Assembly (NCBI GenBank): GCA_028706895.1
Contig: JAQTVG010000074.1
Location: 1-5,836 of the forward strand
Reading direction: 5' to 3'
Length of the DNA: 5,836 nucleotides
DNA from: Candidatus Omnitrophota bacterium
GTDB lineage: Bacteria; Omnitrophota; Gorgyraeia; Gygaellales; Profunditerraquicolaceae
In this document: in pieces, positions 1 through 5,234 of the stretch
Numbering within the stretch: the first letter of the stretch is position 1
How the letters are laid out: every line of letters begins with the position of its first letter
Translations under genes and position numbers: made by a program
The notes under the pieces: generated by a model
Told to the model about the DNA's origin: nothing
The model's database searches: none
The model's input: only the letters and a program-made list of their open reading frames with translations

Positions 1-348
1 CTTAACGAAATCTTTCAACATTTCCATACTGCAAGATAAATTAGTTTTAATATTAATAAAATGTTTTTTGGATAATTCTGCTGCCAGCTCAAGAAAAGAA
101 GGATAAATAAAAGGCTCTCCTCCGTTTAAATTTATGTAAACAGTGCTGTATTTTTCATAAATTTTAATCCATGCCTCTATTAACTTCTCAACGAATATTT
201 GCTGTTTAAGCTGCTCTTGCTCTTTCCGTCGCCTGGAATAGGCACAATACGGGCAATTATAGTTGCATTTATAATGGAGTATCCAATCAAAAGATAACCC
301 CGGTTTTCTTTGTTGCATATTTTTAGATTTATCTGTGCCTAAGATCAT
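1..348 (-). CDS. Radical SAM protein, N-terminal part (runs off the window start)
   Basis: The frame is open from an ATG at 348 to base 1, giving 116 residues, with the rest outside the window. It shows the radical SAM cluster motif CxxxCxxC as C28, C32 and C35 (CNYNCPYC), whose cysteines in this superfamily bind the [4Fe-4S] cluster that cleaves S-adenosylmethionine. A GGEP motif at 76-79 is the usual SAM-contacting loop of maturase/MoaA-type members. The in-frame stop at 375-373 limits the start. ATG at 348 is first, and a second ATG at 318 (codon 11) is possible; neither has a clear Shine-Dalgarno sequence. It starts 20 nt after the SGNH/TPR gene stop, so the two are probably co-transcribed. 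The substrate cannot be told because the C-terminal half, where SPASM or other auxiliary cluster domains would lie, is missing. Family assignment is firm; function is unknown. Confidence 0.9.
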   Translation of the reverse strand, partial: MILGTDKSKNMQQRKPGLSFDWILHYKCNYNCPYCAYSRRRKEQEQLKQQIFVEKLIEAWIKIYEKYSTVYINLNGGEPFIYPSFLELAAELSKKHFINIKTNLSCSMEMLKDFVK

Positions 349-368
349 TTTAAAAAATAGTAGCGCGC

Positions 369-1799
369 CTACTTATTAAACACTTCTTTTAATATTGTGT
401 TGGCTATATTTTCAGCCAAAAGCCGGTTGCCCTTAGAGGTGCAATGCCCAAAATCACCGCCAAAATTATCAGAAAAATAATCATCGTAGTTTCCTTGCCT
501 TAAGGCATCTTTGAATATTCTTTCATTATCTACAAATACAATGCCTTCTGCGTTGCCCTGGAATATATTCTTTAGAGTACCTAAATTACATGCCGGATAC
601 TGCGCGCAGACATAGATGATTCCCTTTTTATTTAAGATTAATCTAATCTTATAATAATTATCGATTGTCATTACAGGGTAGCGGCTAAATCCCGTCTCTT
701 CAAACTTCTTGGCGCAGTCTCTGGCAAGCTTTAAATTCCCTGTTTGTACGTATAATGCCTTTAATGCTCCATAAGCCTTATCATCTTTGGGGTTGAGTTG
801 TATGGCTTTCTTGAGCGCCGCCTCCGCTTTAGAAAACTTGCCTTGGGATTGGTAAAACTGCCCAAGTACAGTATACGCCACATCATCTTTGGGGTTGAGT
901 TGTATGGCTTTCTTGAGCGCCGCCTCCGCTTTAGAAAACTTGCCTTGGGATTGGTAAAACTGCCCTAACCCGACATATGCCCCATTGTTTTTGGAGTTAA
1001 GCTGTATGGCTTTTCTGAATAAAGCTTCGGCTTTGCGGGGCTTATCCTTACTAAGATAAACAAAACCTAACCCGACATATGCTGTATCGCTTTTAGGGCT
1101 TAGCTCTACGGCTTTCCTGAATGAGGCTTCAGCTTCAGAAAGTTTGCCTTGGACCTGATAAACCCATCCAAGCGCAGTATACGCCTTATCGTCTTTGGGG
1201 TTGAGCTGCATGGCTTTCCCCTCTGCCTTAACCCACTCTAATTCTTTTTTTTGGATGGGAAGCTCTGGTTGAGCGGTATATTTGTCGGGTTTGTTATAGT
1301 TTAACGAGTTAATCTTGGTTACGATATGCAGCCATAGGAGCCTGGTTAATTTATAGGTTTTAAAAGATCCCAGGAAATTTATATCCTTACGGCTAGAAAT
1401 ATCCTCATAAGGCATATGCATTCCCCAGTCATTGGCCCCCATCATGGTAATGACCATATCAGGACGGTATTTATCAAGATTGGATTCGAGTTTATCTAAT
1501 ATACGTGATGTATTCGTGCCGCAGACGCCTGCGTCTATAACGCTGAATTTTATGCCCGTGTTACGCTGGTTAAGTATTCTCTCCAGATAAGAAGGGTATT
1601 GCCCGGCAGTGGTAGACTCGCCCAGGCACAAAATCCGGTAAGCTCCCTTTTGTTTTGTGGCAAGATAATTCCTGTATTGCTGCAGAGAAGAGAGTGTCAA
1701 ACCTGCTAGGCGTAAACTGATTTCAAGAAAGAAGATAAAACAGAATATACCAAGGGCGACCAGGAAGGATTTTTGCAGAAGTGATATTTTAGGCTTCAC
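369..1799 (-). CDS. Membrane-anchored SGNH/GDSL-type hydrolase with inserted TPR repeats
   Basis: This 476-aa protein has a short cytoplasmic N-terminus and one hydrophobic segment (about 11-28), so most of it should lie outside the inner membrane. SGNH blocks are readable: block I GESTT with the candidate nucleophile S62, block II near G94 (GVCGTNT), block III GAND with N123, and block V DFGH with D449 and H452 followed by a typical SKGNRLLAENI helix. Between blocks III and V sits an insertion with four 34-residue TPRs (about 205-238, 239-272, 273-306, 307-340), a half repeat before them and a degenerate one after (341-370). SGNH enzymes hydrolyse or transfer ester-linked groups, often acetyl groups on glycans or lipids; TPRs bind proteins. 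An extracytoplasmic role in envelope or polysaccharide modification is inference. The start is GTG at 1799-1797, with an in-frame TAA two codons upstream and no clear Shine-Dalgarno sequence. The gene contains an exact 84-bp repeat. Confidence 0.88.
   Translation of the reverse strand: MKPKISLLQKSFLVALGIFCFIFFLEISLRLAGLTLSSLQQYRNYLATKQKGAYRILCLGESTTAGQYPSYLERILNQRNTGIKFSVIDAGVCGTNTSRILDKLESNLDKYRPDMVITMMGANDWGMHMPYEDISSRKDINFLGSFKTYKLTRLLWLHIVTKINSLNYNKPDKYTAQPELPIQKKELEWVKAEGKAMQLNPKDDKAYTALGWVYQVQGKLSEAEASFRKAVELSPKSDTAYVGLGFVYLSKDKPRKAEALFRKAIQLNSKNNGAYVGLGQFYQSQGKFSKAEAALKKAIQLNPKDDVAYTVLGQFYQSQGKFSKAEAALKKAIQLNPKDDKAYGALKALYVQTGNLKLARDCAKKFEETGFSRYPVMTIDNYYKIRLILNKKGIIYVCAQYPACNLGTLKNIFQGNAEGIVFVDNERIFKDALRQGNYDDYFSDNFGGDFGHCTSKGNRLLAENIANTILKEVFNK
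780..863. repeat. Exact 84-bp direct repeat, copy 1 (TPR unit)
   Basis: These 84 bases are identical to 882-965, at an offset of 102 bp, exactly one 34-residue TPR. They encode most of the fourth TPR and its junction with the next. Identity stops sharply at both ends (t779 against c881, a864 against t966). Because synonymous positions are also identical, recent unit duplication or gene conversion is the likely cause. Confidence 0.95.
882..965. repeat. Exact 84-bp direct repeat, copy 2 (TPR unit)
   Basis: This is the second copy of the 84-bp repeat, covering most of the third TPR. A further 17-bp exact match at the same 102-bp offset (964-980 with 1066-1082) links it to the preceding unit, so the array looks to have grown by repeated one-unit steps. 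Repeats like this can collapse or expand in short-read assembly, so the TPR number should be treated with some care. Confidence 0.95.
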
Positions 1800-1831
1800 T
1801 GATTATATTTTTGTGAACGATGTATTTTGGC

Positions 1832-1878
1832 TGCCCCTATTGGACGAAATTTGCAAATGGCTATATATGGAAGGGGCA
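1832..1878. repeat. Inverted repeat flanking a 10-bp palindrome, upstream of the SGNH gene
   Basis: The arms TGCCCCT (1832-1838) and AGGGGCA (1872-1878) are perfect inverted copies separated by 33 nt. Inside lies the palindrome ATTTGCAAAT (1849-1858). It is in the 94-nt spacer between the 159-aa gene and the SGNH gene. It could be an operator or an RNA hairpin in a leader. There is no T-run after it on the minus strand, so it is not a typical intrinsic terminator. A chance occurrence is possible. Confidence 0.35.
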
Positions 1879-1894
1879 TAAAAACTGAATACGC

Positions 1895-2374
1895 CTAATT
1901 AATTCTTCCAGAATACTTTTGAAAAAGAGATTTTAATGCAGCTAAATCCTTGGCACGCTCTGCTTCCAAGAAATAGAAATTCTGCCCGGAGATTCTGCCT
2001 TTTTCGTCAAGAGTAAAAAGCGCTAAACGGTAAGTTAAAAACACCCCGCCTTGTTCATAATACACAAAAACCTTATTTTGCGCTTCTCCGGCAAAAAAGA
2101 GCCGGCAAGAGGGCAGCGATGGGTTTTTTATAGCATCGGAGTTATTATAGTCTTCTTCGGGATTAGCAAGCTTCATTCTTCCCGAGAAGGCCTTTTGAAC
2201 TTCTGCTGGTAGTTTTCTATCGTCAACAATCAATTCTGGAAAATCAGTTTTTAGAAATTCTTCCTTTATGGGGTCCGTAGATATCGCCTTCTCTGGTTCG
2301 GCCTTTAGGTAGTTATTAAAACTGACACCAAATAAGATGATTGTGATTATAAAAACATTCCTTGCTATTTTCAT
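1895..2374 (-). CDS. Exported protein of unknown function, 159 aa
   Basis: I do not recognise this family. The N-terminus is a classic Sec signal peptide: K2 and R5, a hydrophobic core from about 7 to 19, and a plausible signal peptidase I site after A25 (LKA before EPEK). The mature part, about 134 residues, is soluble and mixed charge. A central stretch looks beta-rich (about 90-137, including KVFVYYEQGG and VFLTYRLALF), followed by a C-terminal helix (about 138-154). The single cysteine is C90, so no disulfide is possible within one chain. It starts 39 nt downstream of the tRNA-Gln gene. The ATG at 2374 has no good Shine-Dalgarno sequence. The signal peptide and coherent composition argue for a real gene. 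It probably acts in the periplasm or at the cell surface; nothing visible indicates an enzyme. Confidence 0.75.
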   Translation of the reverse strand: MKIARNVFIITIILFGVSFNNYLKAEPEKAISTDPIKEEFLKTDFPELIVDDRKLPAEVQKAFSGRMKLANPEEDYNNSDAIKNPSLPSCRLFFAGEAQNKVFVYYEQGGVFLTYRLALFTLDEKGRISGQNFYFLEAERAKDLAALKSLFQKYSGRIN

Positions 2375-2413
2375 ATAATTTTATACATGCCCAAAACAAA
2401 TAATGGGTAATTT

Positions 2414-2485
2414 CTGCCCCGCATGGACTCGAACCATGATAGTCAGATCCAGAATCTGAAGTCCTACCGGTTAGACGACAGGGCA
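2414..2485 (-). tRNA. tRNA-Gln, anticodon CUG
   Basis: A full cloverleaf folds in 72 nt. The acceptor stem is TGCCCTG paired with CGGGGCA (one T-G pair). The D arm GTCT/GGAC has GG in its loop. The anticodon stem TCAGA/TCTGA encloses loop TTCTGGA, giving anticodon CTG after the invariant T33. The variable region is 4 nt, and the T arm CATGG/CCATG encloses TTCGAGT. CUG reads the glutamine codon CAG. The first pair U1-A72 and discriminator G73 agree with known tRNA-Gln identity; U1-A72 is also what bacterial GatCAB uses to pick tRNA-Gln for transamidation. CCA is not encoded, so it must be added by CCA transferase. The gene lies 21 nt after the small lipoprotein stop and is probably cut out of the gltX transcript. 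Confidence 0.96.
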
Positions 2486-2506
2486 ATATTTATAAAAAAG
2501 TATTAT

Positions 2507-2650
2507 CTACCAGAGATTCTTCTGCATCCAGTCATCAGCTTTCTTTATGCCTGCCCACGTATTCTTGCACGCATTCTGAGACGCCTGGCACCCATAAAGA
2601 GTAACAACAAAAAACAGGAGCACAAGAACCAAACCTGCTTTTTTTAACAT
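2507..2650 (-). CDS. Small lipoprotein, 47 aa, overlapping the gltX stop
   Basis: This short gene starts with MLKK, followed by a strongly hydrophobic stretch (about 5-18) and a lipobox-like LYGC with C21 as the predicted lipidated cysteine. Y at the -2 position is unusual but tolerable. The mature part is only 27 residues, rich in Lys, Asn and Trp, contains C28, and ends ADDWMQKNLW, likely as an amphipathic helix. The ATG shares its A with the gltX TGA (TGATG), and a strong Shine-Dalgarno AAGGAGG lies 6 nt upstream inside the last gltX codons, so translation is probably coupled to gltX. In size and layout it recalls entericidin-type small lipoproteins, but I see no firm sequence relation. 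It should sit at the outer or inner membrane; its function is unknown. The strong ribosome site and coherent lipoprotein signal make it very likely real. Confidence 0.8.
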   Translation of the reverse strand: MLKKAGLVLVLLFFVVTLYGCQASQNACKNTWAGIKKADDWMQKNLW

Positions 2651-3954
2651 CAACTGCCTCCTTTTTTTACCCATTTCATCAATCTTTCCTTTGTGCGTTC
2701 TTTGCCTAAATAATGCATTACCTCAAATAGCCCGGGCCCGACGGTCTTGCCGGTCAGGGCCACTCTTATCGGATGGATAAGCACTTTTGCCTGTATATTA
2801 AGTTCAGCAACCAGCTCCCGGAAACTCGCCTCAATTTCCGCGATATCAAATTTTTCTAATTTATCCAACCTGTCAATAAAAAGTTTAAATTCTTTGGAGA
2901 GGTCCTGGGCCAGATATTTTTGCTGTGCCTCCGGGTCAATGGTAACATCTTTCATAAAGAAAAAATCCGCCCAATCCGCAAAATCATTCAGGACCGTAAT
3001 CCGTGCCTGGAATAATTTTACCAGAGATACGACATAATCTCTATCAAAATTATCTTTATCTATGTATTTTTTCTCAATCAACATCGGGATTACCGCATCT
3101 GTCAGTTTTTGGGGGTCTTCATTTTTAAGATACTGGTTATTTATCCAGTCGAGCTTATCCATATCCATTACCGCGGCGGTCTTATTAACACTTTTTATAT
3201 CAAAAAGTTTTATCGCGTCTTTTATATCTATAATTTCGCGGTTCTCTCCCGGGGCCCAGCCTAAAAGCATAAGAAAGTTAACGAGGGCCTGCGGCAGATA
3301 GCCCATCTGGCGGTATTCGGTTATGGCGGTGGCGCCTTTTCTTTTAGACATCCTGCCGCCTCCTTTTGCCAGTATCAACGGCAGATGCGCGAATTCCGGA
3401 AGGGGCAAACCCAATGCCTCATATAGCATAATTTGTTTTGGGGTATTGGAAATATGGTCGTCTCCCCTGACAATGTGAGTGATATTCATAAGCGCGTCAT
3501 CTACTACGCAGGCAAAATTGTACGTGGGAGTGCCGTCAGATTTAATTAAAACCTGGTCCTTTATTACCGAGGTATCAAATTCTATTTCTCCGTGTATCAA
3601 ATCAACTATTTTCATCTTTTGGGGGATAACCTTAAAGATTATCGCTTCTTTTCCCGCCTCGGATTTTTCAATGTATGCCTTGCCCTCCTTTAATACTTTC
3701 TGGGCATACTCTTTATATATATCAAACCTCTTACTCTGATAATAAATTTCATCCCATTTAAACCCAAGCCATTCGAGGCTGTTTAATATCTCATCAATGT
3801 ATTCTGTTTTTGAACGGGATACATCTGTATCCTCAATCCTCAGTATAAATTTTCCTGCTTTAGACTGGGCCAAAAGCCAGTTAAACAACGCGGTGCGCGC
3901 CCCGCCTATATGCAGGTTACCCGTCGGAGAAGGCGCAAAGCGGACTCTAATCAT
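2650..3954 (-). CDS. gltX: Glutamyl-tRNA synthetase (short form)
   Basis: This cytosolic class I synthetase attaches glutamate to tRNA-Glu and, in organisms without GlnRS, also to tRNA-Gln. Visible signatures are the N-terminal FAPSPTGNLHIGGARTALFN (HIGH motif as HIGG, 15-18), LRIEDTD at 38-44, SDGTPTYNFACVVDD at 139-153, RGDDHISNTP at 163-172, the KMSKS loop MSKRKGA at 202-208, and the C-terminal HPIRVALTGKTVGPGLFEV (394-412). At 434 aa it is about 35 residues shorter than E. coli GluRS (471). Nearly all the loss is one segment after GKAY (91-94), where E. coli GluRS carries its Cys/His zinc site; here GKAY runs straight on towards the IIFKV strand. The start ATG overlaps the gamma-subunit stop (ATGA), and its own stop overlaps the lipoprotein start. 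The neighbouring tRNA-Gln fits a non-discriminating role, but I could not assign specificity from the sequence alone. Confidence 0.97.
   Translation of the reverse strand: MIRVRFAPSPTGNLHIGGARTALFNWLLAQSKAGKFILRIEDTDVSRSKTEYIDEILNSLEWLGFKWDEIYYQSKRFDIYKEYAQKVLKEGKAYIEKSEAGKEAIIFKVIPQKMKIVDLIHGEIEFDTSVIKDQVLIKSDGTPTYNFACVVDDALMNITHIVRGDDHISNTPKQIMLYEALGLPLPEFAHLPLILAKGGGRMSKRKGATAITEYRQMGYLPQALVNFLMLLGWAPGENREIIDIKDAIKLFDIKSVNKTAAVMDMDKLDWINNQYLKNEDPQKLTDAVIPMLIEKKYIDKDNFDRDYVVSLVKLFQARITVLNDFADWADFFFMKDVTIDPEAQQKYLAQDLSKEFKLFIDRLDKLEKFDIAEIEASFRELVAELNIQAKVLIHPIRVALTGKTVGPGLFEVMHYLGKERTKERLMKWVKKGGS
2657..2663 (-). promoter_or_regulatory. Shine-Dalgarno site of the small lipoprotein gene
   Basis: AAGGAGG on the minus strand ends 6 nt before the ATG at 2650. 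It is formed by the gltX codons for the penultimate Lys-Gly-Gly and is the strongest ribosome-binding site I see in the window. It decides the start of the 47-aa gene. Confidence 0.85.
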
Positions 3955-4493
3955 TTTAATTTCATCCCTTCTATCAATGCTTTCTGATTAATTTCAATGA
4001 GGGCTTCTTTACCTTTCGGCGCCATTGCCATGATAACCGCGGAAACACTTTTTTCGCCGACAATATTTTTTTGGCGGATAAAACACCCTAACGCCGCCAT
4101 ATTCGCTATTTTAATGTTACCGAGGGATACTGCTAAATCGGTAAAAGGATGTTTTACAATACGCGTATTCTTGCCGGCACAAGGCGCATCGCCGGCCAAA
4201 GAACTGTTAATGATTAAAAGCCCCTTATTCTTTATCCTCTTACCCAATTTTCTTAAGGAAGGTTCATTCATGATAATTAAGGTGTCTGCCTTGTCAATAT
4301 AAGGAGAGCCTATTTCTTCGTCGGAAATAATGACCATACAGTGGGCCGAGCCGCCGCGCACCTCTGCGCCGTATGAAGGCAACCAGGTTACGTATTTACC
4401 TTCCTTCATCGCCGCCTCGGCTAATACCTTGCCTAAAAGCATTATGCCTTGGCCGCCGGAACCCGCGATTATAACTTTTTCAAGCATACCCAT
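3951..4493 (-). CDS. korC: 2-oxoacid:ferredoxin oxidoreductase, gamma subunit
   Basis: This 180-aa protein matches the gamma subunit/domain of the pyruvate/2-oxoglutarate/2-ketoisovalerate ferredoxin oxidoreductase family, of usual length for a separate gamma chain. Family marks are the glycine-rich GSGGQGIMLLGKVLAEAA (11-28), PSYGAEVRGG at 39-48, the region SDEEIGSPYIDKAD (57-70), and NIKIANMAALG in the C-terminal half. It has no Fe-S motif and works only with the alpha and beta chains encoded just upstream, oxidatively decarboxylating a 2-oxoacid to an acyl-CoA while reducing ferredoxin, in the cytosol. The start is ATG 4493, 7 nt after the beta stop; a second ATG two codons on is possible, and the ribosome site is weak. 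The stop overlaps the gltX start by 4 nt. The symbol korC follows the generic naming; the substrate is not established. Confidence 0.93.
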   Translation of the reverse strand: MGMLEKVIIAGSGGQGIMLLGKVLAEAAMKEGKYVTWLPSYGAEVRGGSAHCMVIISDEEIGSPYIDKADTLIIMNEPSLRKLGKRIKNKGLLIINSSLAGDAPCAGKNTRIVKHPFTDLAVSLGNIKIANMAALGCFIRQKNIVGEKSVSAVIMAMAPKGKEALIEINQKALIEGMKLK

Positions 4494-4500
4494 TAATTTA

Positions 4501-5229
4501 TTATTTAATCCTTCCTAATGGAAATTCTTTTGCCATTGTATCCCTTATCCAGCCCAGCGCCTCTTTAGGCGGCATATTCCAGTAAGTCGGGCAGGGGGAC
4601 AAAATCTCAACTAATGAAAAACCAACACCATCCATTTGGTTCTGGAAAGCAAGCTTAACTGCCTTTTTGGCCTTGATAACTTCTTGGGGGGAGTGTAATG
4701 AAACACGCTCAATATATTTTACCGCGGGCAATAATGCCAACATCTCTGAAATCTTTAAGGGGTAACCATGAAATTGGGTATCTCTGCCAAGGGGCGTGGT
4801 AGCTGTCTTCTGTCCAACTAGTGTCGTAGGCGCCATCTGTCCGCCTGTCATGCCATAAATAGCGTTATTTATAAAAATAACCGTTACATTCTCGCCGCGG
4901 TTAGCCGCGTGTATTGTTTCATTTGTGCCGATAGCCGCAAGGTCTCCATCCCCCTGATAAGTAAATACAATATTTTGAGGCCTTACTCTTTTTATCCCCG
5001 TCGCTACAGCCAGGGCCCTGCCGTGCGCTGCTTCAGAACAATCAAAATTCCAATAATCATAGGCGATTACCGCGCAGCCAACCGGCGCAACCCCTATAAC
5101 GCGCTCCCGGATTCCAAGCTCATCCACTATTTCAGCAATAAGCCTGTGCGCTATGCCGTGGCCGCAGCCGGCGCAGTAATGTGTCGCAATATTCCTTAAT
5201 GATTTAGGGTGGCTGAATATTTTTTCCAT
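4501..5229 (-). CDS. korB: 2-oxoacid:ferredoxin oxidoreductase, beta (TPP, Fe-S) subunit
   Basis: The beta chain binds thiamine diphosphate and a [4Fe-4S] cluster at the active site. At 242 aa it is near the low end for the family but complete. Expected cluster ligands are all present: C19 and C22 (HYCAGCGHG), C52 (PVGCAV) and C213 (SPCPTYWNMP). The TPP-Mg motif runs from GDGD (93-96) to NN (121-122), with GTNETIHAANRGENVTVIFI between, and IYGMTGGQMAPTT follows. These features are those of 2-oxoglutarate/ketoisovalerate-type beta chains rather than of the large single-chain pyruvate enzyme. It starts 5 nt after the alpha stop and ends 7 nt before gamma, so the three subunits are made from one message. 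Whether 2-oxoglutarate, branched-chain keto acids or another substrate is used cannot be read here. Confidence 0.95.
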   Translation of the reverse strand: MEKIFSHPKSLRNIATHYCAGCGHGIAHRLIAEIVDELGIRERVIGVAPVGCAVIAYDYWNFDCSEAAHGRALAVATGIKRVRPQNIVFTYQGDGDLAAIGTNETIHAANRGENVTVIFINNAIYGMTGGQMAPTTLVGQKTATTPLGRDTQFHGYPLKISEMLALLPAVKYIERVSLHSPQEVIKAKKAVKLAFQNQMDGVGFSLVEILSPCPTYWNMPPKEALGWIRDTMAKEFPLGRIK

Positions 5230-5234
5230 ATCTA

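Noticed and set aside
780..1220. CRISPR-like or other intergenic repeat array
   Set aside because: The 102-bp period equals one 34-residue TPR and stays in frame in a coding gene, so it is protein repeat structure.
1802..1807. Perfect TATAAT on the minus strand just before the SGNH start
   Set aside because: It ends two bases before the GTG, which would place the transcript start at or inside the gene, and no convincing -35 element lies 16-18 nt upstream. In AT-rich spacer a chance match is likely.
2375..2413. Possible terminator (CCCA/TGGG hairpin) or TATAAA promoter between the tRNA and the 159-aa gene
   Set aside because: The stem is only 4 bp without a T-run, and no partner -35 element at good spacing is convincing.
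2423..2647. Plus-strand open frame of 74 codons starting MDSNHD
   Set aside because: Its first part is the reverse complement of the tRNA-Gln gene, a well-known source of false short proteins, and the rest is antisense to the 47-aa lipoprotein, which has a much stronger ribosome site.
2747..3991. Several plus-strand open frames opposite gltX
   Set aside because: They are shadows of gltX, which has complete family motifs; they show no motifs or ribosome sites of their own.
3997..5199. Plus-strand open frames opposite the oxidoreductase gamma and beta genes
   Set aside because: They are antisense to well-supported genes, with low-complexity translations and no family resemblance.
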